Source: Candidatus Mediterraneibacter merdigallinarum
GTDB lineage: Bacteria > Bacillota > Clostridia > Lachnospirales > Lachnospiraceae
DNA length: 34,279 nt
Assembly: GCA_019117305.1 (NCBI GenBank)
Contig: DWZZ01000017.1
Span: 1 to 34,279, forward strand
Reading direction: 5' to 3'
Of the stretch, positions 15,062 through 23,270 are shown piece by piece. How positions within the stretch are numbered: the stretch's first letter is position 1; every line of letters begins with the position of its first letter. The notes under the pieces were generated by a model. It was given only the letters and a program-made list of their open reading frames with translations, made no database searches and had not been told where the DNA came from. The position numbers and the translations under genes were made by a program.

Positions 15062-15943
15062 TTATCCCTGTTCCATCATCCGCAGCGCCAGCGTCTCTCC
15101 TGCCTGCCGCGCTTCAGATATGTCAGTCACAAAGGTGTTCACCGAGTACTCCCGGGAGTCCTCCTTATAATAGAGTCCTGTCAGTTTCAGTTCACTGCCG
15201 CTTATCTGCGCATGGGCGGCACAGGGTGAAGTACAGTCTCCTCCGGTCACCCGGATAAACTGCCGTTCCGCCTGCGCTGCGGCCCGGCTCTCCGGCGCGT
15301 CTATCCGGGCCGCCCAGCCGTAATTATCTCCTTTTCTTCCCTGTACGGCCAGAATGCCCTGGCCTGCCGCCGGGATCATTTCATCCACTGACAGATAACG
15401 GCTGATTACATGTTCCATTCCCAGACGCTTCAGTCCCGCCGCCGCAAGCAGAGTTGCGTCGTAGCCCTCTGTCTCCAGTTTTTTCATTCTTGTCTGCACA
15501 TTTCCCCGGATTCCCCGGAAGCTGCAGTCCGGCACCAGTTTTTCCATCTGTATCATTCTCCGCCTGCTGGACGTACCGATCAGAGGATGTTCCGGAAGAT
15601 TGTCCAGATCCGGCCGGTACAGAAGCACGTCCCTGGGGTCTTCTCTTTTCCCATATGCCAGGATTGGCAGCTCCGGATTCTCTTCCATAGGCATATCCTT
15701 CAGGCTGTGCACGGCAATATCAATCCGCCCGTCCAGAAGCGCCCGGTCCAGCTCTTTTACAAACAGCCCTTTTCCGCCGATCTTCGCCAGGCTTTTATCC
15801 AGGATCTTATCTCCTGTTGTTTTCATTGTAATGATCTCAACCTTCACTTCCGGATCGCACCTTAAAATCTGATCCCGGATGATCTCTGCCTGTCTTACCG
15901 CAAGCAGGCTCTCCCTGCTGCCGATTCTGATTACAGACTGCAT
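15062..15943 (-). CDS. hemC: Hydroxymethylbilane synthase (porphobilinogen deaminase)
   Basis: A 293-residue enzyme that joins four porphobilinogens into hydroxymethylbilane in the cytoplasm. Motifs are IGSRESLLAVRQAE at the N-terminus, AVHSLKDMP, IGTSSRRR and FRGIRGNVQTRMKKLE. The dipyrromethane cofactor Cys lies in GGDCTSPCAAHA (C237, with a second Cys at 241). The usual form is GGCxxP, so an extra Asp stands between the Gly pair and Cys. The length is slightly short of the usual 300-315. The start overlaps the cobQ stop by 13 nt. Confidence 0.96.
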   Translation of the reverse strand: MQSVIRIGSRESLLAVRQAEIIRDQILRCDPEVKVEIITMKTTGDKILDKSLAKIGGKGLFVKELDRALLDGRIDIAVHSLKDMPMEENPELPILAYGKREDPRDVLLYRPDLDNLPEHPLIGTSSRRRMIQMEKLVPDCSFRGIRGNVQTRMKKLETEGYDATLLAAAGLKRLGMEHVISRYLSVDEMIPAAGQGILAVQGRKGDNYGWAARIDAPESRAAAQAERQFIRVTGGDCTSPCAAHAQISGSELKLTGLYYKEDSREYSVNTFVTDISEARQAGETLALRMMEQG

Positions 15944-17502
15944 GGCGCATCATTTCCTTTCTCTATAATCTGATAGATTCGTTCCATATCCAGGCTCTCC
16001 CGGATAATATCCGCAAGCCTGTCATACTGTTCTTCCTTATATGCTTTCCAGTCCCTCGCCTGAATCTGTGACGGGTCGTATCCTTTGCGCTTCAGAAGCG
16101 CGCTTATAAATCCTTCGGCACAGCCCGGAGCATCAAAGATGCCATGGACATAACATCCGTAAACATTGCCCCGCTGCGCCCCGTCCGGGCGGAGCCGGCC
16201 TGCTCCGGATATATTTTCTGCCTCTGTTATATCAGTAAATTCCACAAGTGATCCGGCATGGGAACTTCCCACGGGATCTTCTCCCTGCAGAGGCGAACTT
16301 TCTCCCATATGGATCTCATATCCTTCAAATTCCATGCCGGACAGATCTTTCAGTATTCCCCGGAGTTCAAGGAAATGTCCCTGTATTCTTGTCCGTCGCT
16401 TTTCCATGGTAAATCTGGTCCGGACCGGAAGCAGCCCCATCCCTCTGACCGTTCCTTTCTGCTCCACGCCCTCAGGGTCGGAAATCTCTGCTCCCAGCAT
16501 CTGATACCCGCCGCAGATGCCGAACACAATGCCTCCTTCTGACGCGTACCGCAGTATTTTCGCTTCCAGGCCGTTCTGCCTCATCCAGAGCAGATCCCGG
16601 ATCGTATTCTTGCTGCCCGGCAGGATCACAGCGTCCGGCTCTCCGAGCTCTGCCGGAGAACTGACATATCTGACCCCTGCTTCCTCACGGGCTTCCAGCG
16701 GAGCAATATCCGTAAAGTTGGAAATTCTGGGCAGCCGGATCACGGCCACATCCACAAGCCCTGTACTCTGCTTTTTCTGAAGCCGTTCCGTCAGACTGTC
16801 CTCTTCGTCGATATCCAGATAAAAATAGGGCACCACTCCCAGCACGGGAATCCCGGCCCGCTCCTCCAGCATGGCAAGTCCCGGCTTCAGGATCGACACA
16901 TCCCCACGGAATTTATTGATGATCAGTCCCTTGATCCGCTGCCGTTCTTTTTCTTCAAGAAGCAGAACCGTACCGATCAGCTGGGCGAACACACCGCCTC
17001 TGTCTATGTCCCCGGCAAGAAGGACCGGCGCGTCAACCAGCTCCGCCAGCCCCATATTTACGATATCATCCTTTTTAAGATTGATCTCGGCAGGACTTCC
17101 CGCTCCTTCGATCACAATCACATCATACCTTTGTTTCAGTTTCTCATATGCTTCCATTATACAGGGAATATATTCTTTTTTACGGCGGTAGTATTCCACC
17201 GCTGACATTATCCCTGTCGGTTTTCCGTTTATGATTACCTGAGATCCTGTATCGTTGGTCGGCTTTAACAGAATCGGATTCATAGCTGCCGAGGGTTCAA
17301 TTCCCGCTGCCTCTGCCTGCATCACCTGAGCCCGCCCCATTTCAAGGCCCTCTTTTGTAATAAAGGAGTTGAGGGCCATATTCTGGGATTTAAAAGGCGC
17401 CACACGATAGCCGTCCTGCTTCAGGACACGGCACAGTCCGCCTGCCAGGATGCTTTTCCCCGCATTTGACATAGTTCCCTGTATCATAATTGAGCCTTTC
17501 AT
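15931..17502 (-). CDS. cobQ: Cobyric acid synthase
   Basis: A 523-residue glutamine-dependent amidotransferase that amidates adenosylcobyrinate a,c-diamide four times, using ATP. The N-terminal P-loop-like GTMSNAGKSILAGGLCR and KSQNMALNSF are followed by VIEGAGSPAEINL and APVLLAGDIDRGGVFAQL. The C-terminal class I glutaminase has its Cys at C330 in GICGGYQMLG and its His in YGCYVHGIFD. Length is typical. Initiation is set by GGAGG 8 nt before 17502, and the ATGA overlap with cobD indicates coupling. Confidence 0.97.
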   Translation of the reverse strand: MKGSIMIQGTMSNAGKSILAGGLCRVLKQDGYRVAPFKSQNMALNSFITKEGLEMGRAQVMQAEAAGIEPSAAMNPILLKPTNDTGSQVIINGKPTGIMSAVEYYRRKKEYIPCIMEAYEKLKQRYDVIVIEGAGSPAEINLKKDDIVNMGLAELVDAPVLLAGDIDRGGVFAQLIGTVLLLEEKERQRIKGLIINKFRGDVSILKPGLAMLEERAGIPVLGVVPYFYLDIDEEDSLTERLQKKQSTGLVDVAVIRLPRISNFTDIAPLEAREEAGVRYVSSPAELGEPDAVILPGSKNTIRDLLWMRQNGLEAKILRYASEGGIVFGICGGYQMLGAEISDPEGVEQKGTVRGMGLLPVRTRFTMEKRRTRIQGHFLELRGILKDLSGMEFEGYEIHMGESSPLQGEDPVGSSHAGSLVEFTDITEAENISGAGRLRPDGAQRGNVYGCYVHGIFDAPGCAEGFISALLKRKGYDPSQIQARDWKAYKEEQYDRLADIIRESLDMERIYQIIEKGNDAPCSL

Positions 17503-18548
17503 CTGCCGGCCTCCTTTATTATCTTCTCAAGCGCCTGGACAAGGATCTGATTTTCCCTTCGTCTCCGGACTGCAGTCCGGTACCATCCCTTCTCCAGTCC
17601 TCTGTAATCCGAACAGTCACGGATCAGAATATTATGCTTCTTCAGCTCACGAAACAGATCGATCCCGCTGTGCATCAGAATATAATTTGCATCCGAAGGA
17701 ACATATTCAATCCCCAGCCGCTGCAGCTGCTCTTCCAGAAAACTTCTCTCCTCAGAAATAAGCCTGCCCGCTTCTCTTACCCGCGTTTCCTCGTCCAGCG
17801 CCGCAATCCCCGCTTCCTGGGCCGGAATGGACACGCTCCAGGGCTGACGCATCTGCTCCATCTTCTCTGTCAGACCAGCGTCCGACGTAATCCCGTATCC
17901 CAGCCTGAGTCCCGGCATTGCAAAGGTTTTTGTAAATGCCCGCACAACAGTAAGATGAGGACAGCTGGCCGTCTCTTCCATTATGGAATGCTTCTCCGGT
18001 TCTTCCAGAAGCCCGGCGAAACATTCGTCCACTACAAGGCGTATCTGAAACTTTTCGCAGAGCCGGATCACTTTGAGAAGAAGCCCTCTGTCGATTACAG
18101 CTCCCGAAGGGTTGCCGGGTGAACATAAAAAAATAATATCTGTCTCTTCATTCAGTTCAGACAGAAATCTTTCGTCAATACAGAAAGAATCCTTTCTCTC
18201 TGTCTCATAATATTTTATTCTGCACCCCACCGTATTCAACGCCCGCTCATACTCGGAAAAAGCCGGCACGGGAAGAAGAGCCTGCTTCGGCTTTTCCGCC
18301 AGTACCAGCGTATAGAAAATTTCTGCCGCTCCGTTTCCGAATACATAACAGGCTTCCGGCAGTCCCTGACGCCGGGCCAGTTTTTTCCGCAGTTCTCTGC
18401 ACTGACAGTCTGGATAGGCTCCCGCCTTCTCTATTCCCCGCTTTGCCGCCTCCGCCACATACTCTGACATTCCCAGAGGATTGACATTTACTGAAAAATC
18501 CACTACTTCTCCATATGTATATATATCTCCGCCATGACTGTATCTCAT
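17499..18548 (-). CDS. cobD: Threonine-phosphate decarboxylase (cobalamin synthesis, PLP class)
   Basis: A 349-residue class-II-aminotransferase-fold enzyme that makes (R)-1-amino-2-propanol phosphate, the linker of the nucleotide loop. Seen: RYSHGGDIYTYG and DFSVNVNPLG at the N-terminus, YPDCQCRELRKKLA, FGNGAAEIFY, a VVDECFAGL strand, and the PLP lysine in RAFTKTFAMPGLRLGYG. Histidinol-phosphate aminotransferase is the close alternative; the cob neighbours favour CobD. The frame extends upstream to 18593, but the ATG at 18548 has GGAGG 6 nt upstream and makes an ATGA overlap with cbiB. Confidence 0.93.
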   Translation of the reverse strand: MRYSHGGDIYTYGEVVDFSVNVNPLGMSEYVAEAAKRGIEKAGAYPDCQCRELRKKLARRQGLPEACYVFGNGAAEIFYTLVLAEKPKQALLPVPAFSEYERALNTVGCRIKYYETERKDSFCIDERFLSELNEETDIIFLCSPGNPSGAVIDRGLLLKVIRLCEKFQIRLVVDECFAGLLEEPEKHSIMEETASCPHLTVVRAFTKTFAMPGLRLGYGITSDAGLTEKMEQMRQPWSVSIPAQEAGIAALDEETRVREAGRLISEERSFLEEQLQRLGIEYVPSDANYILMHSGIDLFRELKKHNILIRDCSDYRGLEKGWYRTAVRRRRENQILVQALEKIIKEAGR

Positions 18549-19537
18549 GCTGCTCCTCCCAGAAAAATCAGAGCGGCCTTTATGCCCCCGCACAGGAACA
18601 GGACCAGAAGCGCCGTCACATACATCAGTCTCTGTGTCCGCCGGATATCCTGCGGTTCAATCGGACGCAGACTGTCCCCGATAAATTCTTTTTTATATAA
18701 TTTCCCAAAATACACTGCATCCCCGGCAAGCTGCACCCGGAGAGCGCCCGCGCAGACGGATTCCGTCTGGGCCGCATTTGGACTTGCGTGTTTTTTCCGG
18801 TCTCTTCTGTATATCTTCCACGCGTTTTTCCCGTCCAGCCCGGTCAGATATGCCGCTGCGATCATAAGAAGAGCAGTAAGCCGCGCGGGAATATAATTAA
18901 AAATATCATCCATTCCGGCCGGAACGCGTCCGAAGTACAGATATCTGTCATTCTTATATCCCAGCATGGAATCCATTGTATTGACTGCCTTATAGAGGAA
19001 TCCCAGCGGCGCGCCGCCGATCATCAGATAAATCAGAGGCGCTGTCACACCGTCGGAAGTATTTTCCGCCACCGTCTCCACCGCCGCTTTGGTTACGCCC
19101 TCCTCTGTCAGGCTCTCCGTATCCCTTCCCACAATCATGGAAACAGCCCGGCGGGCTCCGGGCAGATCATTCTCCTGAAGCCGGTCATATACTTTTCCGC
19201 TCTCCCTGCACAGGCTCCTGGCTGCCAGAATCTGAAAACACCAGAAGGACTCCAGGGCAAAACAAAGTCCCGGATGAATTTTCCGCGCCAGCAGAAGAAT
19301 CCCCAGGGGAAACAGAAAAGACAGTCCGGCAATCATCAGCCAGAGAACCGCTCCTGCAGCCGTCAGATGCTTTCCTCCGGATATCCTGCGCAGGATCCGC
19401 TCTCCCAGCTCGATCCCTTTTCCGATTATCCGGACCGGATGATAGATCCATGCCGGGTCTCCGAAGATAAAGTCTAAAATAAAGCCTGTCACGCAGGCCG
19501 CAAGTGAAATCATCAGTTGTGTCACATTTCTTTCCAT
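18545..19537 (-). CDS. cbiB: Adenosylcobinamide-phosphate synthase CbiB (membrane)
   Basis: A 330-residue inner-membrane protein that attaches aminopropanol phosphate to adenosylcobyric acid. The family signature FIFGDPAWIYHPVRIIGKGI is near the N-terminus, followed by AVETVAENTSDGVTAPLIY and NTMDSMLGYKNDRYLYFG. Hydrophobic stretches lie at about residues 7-24, 62-85, 200-220 and 300-320. It is first in the tetrapyrrole/cobalamin run, behind the promoter at 19579-19607. AAAGG abuts the chosen ATG, and an ATG eight codons in is a possible alternative start. Confidence 0.95.
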   Translation of the reverse strand: MERNVTQLMISLAACVTGFILDFIFGDPAWIYHPVRIIGKGIELGERILRRISGGKHLTAAGAVLWLMIAGLSFLFPLGILLLARKIHPGLCFALESFWCFQILAARSLCRESGKVYDRLQENDLPGARRAVSMIVGRDTESLTEEGVTKAAVETVAENTSDGVTAPLIYLMIGGAPLGFLYKAVNTMDSMLGYKNDRYLYFGRVPAGMDDIFNYIPARLTALLMIAAAYLTGLDGKNAWKIYRRDRKKHASPNAAQTESVCAGALRVQLAGDAVYFGKLYKKEFIGDSLRPIEPQDIRRTQRLMYVTALLVLFLCGGIKAALIFLGGAA

Positions 19538-19578
19538 CCTTTATTGTCCGTCGTCCGGATTTTCCGGCTATGCTGTCT

Positions 19579-19607
19579 ATCATAACACATTGTACACGGC
19601 CTGTGAA
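19579..19607 (-). promoter_or_regulatory. Promoter for the cbiB-cobD-cobQ-hemC-cobA/hemD run
   Basis: TTCACA (19607-19602), 17-nt spacer, TATGAT (19584-19579) on the minus strand, 42 nt before the cbiB start. A small CCGGA-AAA-TCCGG hairpin lies in the short leader. No cobalamin riboswitch fits in the 107-nt gap. Confidence 0.6.
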
Positions 19608-19644
19608 ATGAAAGTCGGACGGATACGCAAAAACCGTTCTGCAC

Positions 19645-20457
19645 TTAAAATTCGATTTCCAGTCCCACGCGCAGCTGATGGACCATGCCGCCCAGCTCCC
19701 GGGAAAGAATCCGGAACCCGTTATCACCGGTGCAGTGTCCGGTATAGATCTGCTCCACGCCTGTCCGGCGGATTTTCTCCGCAAATTCCTGAATATAACC
19801 GTCTGTTTTATTGTGCAGATGGAATCCTCCTATCATGGCCAGAATTCTTCTGCCCGGGTACTGTTCTGCTGTTTCCCTGATAATATTGTCAGCGCCGCCG
19901 TGAGAACAGCTGTTAAGTATTACAATACCATCGGCGCACTCCAGCACCAGGCTCTGTTCATGTGCAAAACAGTCTGTCGCCCAGCTCTCTCCCTCTTTCA
20001 GGAACATTTTTTCTCTCTTTCCGGCCTTCTCCAGCCCCGGCGTATGATGTCCGATCAGACGGATTCCTTTGTCCAGCGTCTCATCGCCATGCACACAGGC
20101 AAGCCGGTTTCTGTATTTTTCCAGCATGCCTTTCTGAATCCCTATGTATTTCATATGATCATCTTTTATCCGGTAGCAGTTCTCCCTGCAGGATTCCTGC
20201 AGCCAGAGCTTTGCCCTGCTGTTTCTGTCAAGGAAAACAGACATCCCGTCTGCATGATCATAATGGGCGTGGGAAAGGACCGCAAAATCCACATCCGCCA
20301 GGCTTAAACCCAGTTTTTCCGCATTTTCCGCGAATACTCCCGACTGACCCGCATCCAGGAGCAGCTTCCGCCCGTGATATTCGATATAAAAACTCAGGCC
20401 CCACTCGCCCGTAAGTCCATTGCTTCCGATATTGTCCGTCAATACTGTAATTCTCAT
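19645..20457 (-). CDS. MBL-fold metallohydrolase (COG1237-like)
   Basis: A 270-residue metallo-beta-lactamase-fold protein. The metal motif HxHxDH is in VLSHAHYDHADGM at about residues 66-78. A further His occurs in IIGGFHLHNK and the C-terminal YTGHCTGDNGFRIL is the GHCTG signature of the COG1237 group, related to the archaeal dihydropterin/methanopterin-synthesis annotation. The true substrate is unknown. The start at 20457 is fixed by GGAG 6 nt upstream; the frame continues upstream to 20568 inside the OLD gene. It follows the OLD-family gene by 16 nt, so the two are probably co-transcribed. Confidence 0.88.
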   Translation of the reverse strand: MRITVLTDNIGSNGLTGEWGLSFYIEYHGRKLLLDAGQSGVFAENAEKLGLSLADVDFAVLSHAHYDHADGMSVFLDRNSRAKLWLQESCRENCYRIKDDHMKYIGIQKGMLEKYRNRLACVHGDETLDKGIRLIGHHTPGLEKAGKREKMFLKEGESWATDCFAHEQSLVLECADGIVILNSCSHGGADNIIRETAEQYPGRRILAMIGGFHLHNKTDGYIQEFAEKIRRTGVEQIYTGHCTGDNGFRILSRELGGMVHQLRVGLEIEF

Positions 20458-20473
20458 TTTTTCTCCGGCACAG

Positions 20474-22351
20474 TCAGTCTGTGCTCTCTTTCTTCCTGCT
20501 CTCAAAATAGATAAACCGGTCAATCGAATCCAGAATATCAGCGAAATCTTCTCTCGGCGCCTGGTCAATATACCGGCTTAATATCTCCTGTTCCTGCTCT
20601 TTGTACCGGCCGTAATAAATATCATACAGATTGTGTCCCCGCAGATAAATCCGGATCTCTTCCATATGAGCTTTTACATCCTCAGCCGTCTCAAAATCCC
20701 GGCCCAGCACTTCCAGCAGTTTCTGTCCGCTTCTCAGACGATGGAGATACTCTTTCCATTTTTCAAGAAAGATCTCATAAAACTGCTCCTCCGACTCTAT
20801 AATCCCGATCCGGACCATCACTTTCGGATCAAGAAAATAATTTTCAAAAGAATAATATTTCAGAATCAGCACATTCTTTTCCGTAACCCGGGGCAGACGG
20901 TCCACATCCTCCTCATTTCTCCGGGCATAATACTTACAGAGCTGAGATTTCAGTTCCCCGCTGTTCTTTCCGTCGCCGTCGCGGATCATAAGAAAATTAT
21001 CCCGGATATAAATCTGATTCATATATTTCAGATTGGCATAGGTCTTGATATTGGTGCAGCTGTTTGTCGTAATAATCGCAATCCGGGAGAGTTTCCCCTC
21101 ACTGTCATATGTCTCTGAATAATATTTCCGGATCAGAAGCGGAAGCCGGCTCTTGTCCTGCTTGCCTTCTACAATAAACACGAAATTTACATTCATCAGG
21201 TCATTGGCTGAATATCCCAGATCATCCAGAACAGCGCTGATATCTGTTTTCTCCCGCACCTCCGACAGACCATCGTCATTTAAAAACACCTGCCGGATCT
21301 GCCTGCTGTTAAAATCGGACAGAAGATTCGGCGAATGGGTGGAAAACATGACCTGATTCTTTCTGGACAGCCGGTACAGAATATCCCCGGATACTTTCTG
21401 AAGCTTCGGATGGAGAAAAATTTCCGGGTCCTCCACCATAATAATGTCCGCGTTCTGCATCCCCTCTTCTTCATAAGCTTCCAGAAGAGACAGCATATAA
21501 ATACTGCGCATTCCTTTTCCCATGCTCCCTGCCGGGCGTTTCTCCTGATATCCCGCCTTCCTCACTTCCGCCGTTACAGCCAGCGTCTGTTCAATATCCA
21601 GATTCATGGAGTAGACGATCTCATCTCTGCCGCCGTTTCTGCGGAAATTTTCATTGACTCTCCGGGAAAACGCGTCCAGACTCAGATTGTACAGCTTATA
21701 TTCCAGCAGTTTTGCCGCCTCAAATGCATTCAGCTCTTCCGTTTTCTTCTTATGAATCAGACCGATACAGGAAAAGCAGTGATTACATTCCTTTGCCATA
21801 TCAAACATACAGCACCCGGAGCGCATCTGCTTGAGCAGATCATCCTCCTGCATCATCAGAAGGTCGGCCTGAAACTTCTCCAGATTCCTCTGGGTATCCA
21901 TAAAATAAATATGGGGAAAGATCTGTGGAATGTAGCTGTTGTTTTTCTGATATCCGTCACTGTAACGGATCCGTCCCTCCCTGTTGACGGAAAACTCAAA
22001 AGCCAGCATGCCGCCAGACGCTTCTCCCGGTTCAAAGGAAGGCAGCTTCCTGCAGAAATCCCGGTACCATGCCTCATATCTGCGGTAGGAGCTGACCAGT
22101 CCGAATCGGTGAAACCGCTTCAGGTCTTCATCTGTAATCTGAAGTACTGCCTGAATTTCCACATTCGGAAAATTTTCCCTGAAGTCCTCTTCCTGCACAG
22201 TATAGTCCCCGCCCACGGCCCGCACAGCGTCCAGGACAGCTGTTTTGCCCGTGTCGTTTTTTCCCACCAGTATAAGCGCATTTTCAATGTCCCGGATATG
22301 CATGTCTCTGATGGACTTGAAATTCCGGATTCTCAGATCTGTAATCTGCAT
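20474..22351 (-). CDS. OLD-family ATP-dependent nuclease (AAA ATPase + TOPRIM)
   Basis: A 625-residue protein. The ABC-type ATPase has Walker A at G30-T37 (GKNDTGKT), Walker B in IIMVEDPEIFLHP and the H-loop in MFSTHSPNLL. A TOPRIM domain follows with E395 in FIVEGKQD and a DxD in IRDGDGKNS. OLD nucleases cut DNA and include phage P2 Old and Gabija GajA. No UvrD-like gajB is adjacent, so this is a stand-alone class 1 type. Unusual is the cysteine cluster C180, C181, C189, C192, C195 (CNHCFSC) between ATPase motifs, a likely metal or Fe-S site. The start at 22351 has GGAGG 7 nt upstream. DUF2200 is just upstream and an MBL hydrolase downstream. Confidence 0.88.
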   Translation of the reverse strand: MQITDLRIRNFKSIRDMHIRDIENALILVGKNDTGKTAVLDAVRAVGGDYTVQEEDFRENFPNVEIQAVLQITDEDLKRFHRFGLVSSYRRYEAWYRDFCRKLPSFEPGEASGGMLAFEFSVNREGRIRYSDGYQKNNSYIPQIFPHIYFMDTQRNLEKFQADLLMMQEDDLLKQMRSGCCMFDMAKECNHCFSCIGLIHKKKTEELNAFEAAKLLEYKLYNLSLDAFSRRVNENFRRNGGRDEIVYSMNLDIEQTLAVTAEVRKAGYQEKRPAGSMGKGMRSIYMLSLLEAYEEEGMQNADIIMVEDPEIFLHPKLQKVSGDILYRLSRKNQVMFSTHSPNLLSDFNSRQIRQVFLNDDGLSEVREKTDISAVLDDLGYSANDLMNVNFVFIVEGKQDKSRLPLLIRKYYSETYDSEGKLSRIAIITTNSCTNIKTYANLKYMNQIYIRDNFLMIRDGDGKNSGELKSQLCKYYARRNEEDVDRLPRVTEKNVLILKYYSFENYFLDPKVMVRIGIIESEEQFYEIFLEKWKEYLHRLRSGQKLLEVLGRDFETAEDVKAHMEEIRIYLRGHNLYDIYYGRYKEQEQEILSRYIDQAPREDFADILDSIDRFIYFESRKKESTD

Positions 22352-22405
22352 CCTTTCGCCTCCTGTCACGAATCTTCCTGCAGGCCTCTGATACAAACCT
22401 TTCTT

Positions 22406-22753
22406 TCATCTTAGTATTTTCTCCATCATTTTACCCCTGGCAAGCTCATCAACAAGTTTATCCAGATAACGTATTTCCTGCATCAGCGGCTCTTCAATCT
22501 CTTCCACCCTCACACCGCATACCACGCCTTTAATCAGCTTTCTGTTCTCGTTGAGATGCGGCGCATTCCGGAAGAAATCCCCATAACTGCAGTCTGCCCC
22601 GGCCTGCTTTTGCAGATCAGCCCCACTATATCCTGTCAGCCAGCAGATCACTTCATCCACCTCGTCTTTCGTCCTGCCTTTTCTCACTGCCTTATTGACA
22701 AGCAGGGGATATATTTTTGCAAAACTCATAGCATAGACTTTTTCATTATCCAT
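22406..22753 (-). CDS. DUF2200-family protein
   Basis: A 115-residue protein matching DUF2200: [38 protein letters not shown] and [21 protein letters not shown]. Function unknown; members are short soluble proteins. The ATG at 22753 has GGAG 9 nt upstream, whereas the ATG at 22768 overlaps that site. The gene precedes the OLD nuclease by 54 nt on the same strand. A promoter and a 13-bp hairpin lie upstream. Confidence 0.85.
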   Translation of the reverse strand: MDNEKVYAMSFAKIYPLLVNKAVRKGRTKDEVDEVICWLTGYSGADLQKQAGADCSYGDFFRNAPHLNENRKLIKGVVCGVRVEEIEEPLMQEIRYLDKLVDELARGKMMEKILR

Positions 22754-22797
22754 GATATCTTTCTCCATTCTGTAATACTGCCTGTATCTTTTCGCGG

Positions 22798-22869
22798 TCT
22801 GAAAGCAGGACTTGCATCCGCATATCCTGCTTTCAGATTATTGTAGCATTCTACACAATCCAGTGTCTA
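22798..22869 (-). promoter_or_regulatory. Promoter and 13-bp leader hairpin of the DUF2200-OLD operon
   Basis: TAGACA (22869-22864), 18-nt spacer, TACAAT (22845-22840) on the minus strand; the -35 overlaps the stop region of the DUF1905 gene. Just downstream, a perfect 13-bp inverted repeat (TCTGAAAGCAGGA, arms 22798-22810 and 22825-22837, 14-nt loop) would lie at the very 5' end of the transcript. No T-run follows on the minus strand, so it is not an ordinary terminator. Confidence 0.5.
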
Positions 22870-23154
22870 TACTCTTTCCTGTATAACAACATGAACACAA
22901 TCGCCATCTCCTTTGTTTATCTTAGTGCGGATTGCTTTTGTAATGCCGATAATATAGCAGACTGAACCGTCCTTATATTTCACGCCCATATTCACAATAC
23001 TTCCGTCATATGGCACGCCGTCAAATTCTGCGTGAACTTTTATACGCCCTCTGCCGAATTCTTCTCTGATATTCCACGGGAAAATAACATAAGCCCCTCC
23101 CCTTTCCGGAATACAGTGAATTTTTTCGTCGTATTCATATATTTTTCCGTTCAT
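22867..23154 (-). CDS. DUF1905-family protein
   Basis: A 95-residue beta-rich protein with the DUF1905 pattern: an N-terminal GKIYEYDEKI, then GGAYVIFPWNIREEFGRGRIKVHAEFDG and VKYKDGSVCYIIGITKAIRTKI. The family is linked with YdeI/OmpD-associated proteins; function unknown. The start at 23154 has GGGAG about 9 nt upstream and gives the usual family length; the frame stays open to 23259 without family similarity. Confidence 0.8.
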   Translation of the reverse strand: MNGKIYEYDEKIHCIPERGGAYVIFPWNIREEFGRGRIKVHAEFDGVPYDGSIVNMGVKYKDGSVCYIIGITKAIRTKINKGDGDCVHVVIQERV

Positions 23155-23270
23155 AGAAATTGTCTCCCTTATTACTGCGGCATAGAATAAAAATGAGTAA
23201 CTGCAGGACACAGATCCCGCTTTCATTACAGTATCTGCATACCCGTTATTCATATTCACGGCAGCTCTTC

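Noticed and set aside
19538-19644. Cobalamin riboswitch before cbiB
   Set aside because: The gap is too short and the GCCACTG B12-box is missing.
20474-22351. Gabija defence system
   Set aside because: The OLD-family protein is present, but there is no UvrD/GajB-like helicase next to it.
21335-22414. 359-codon plus-strand frame
   Set aside because: Antisense shadow of the OLD-family gene; composition and lack of motifs do not support coding.
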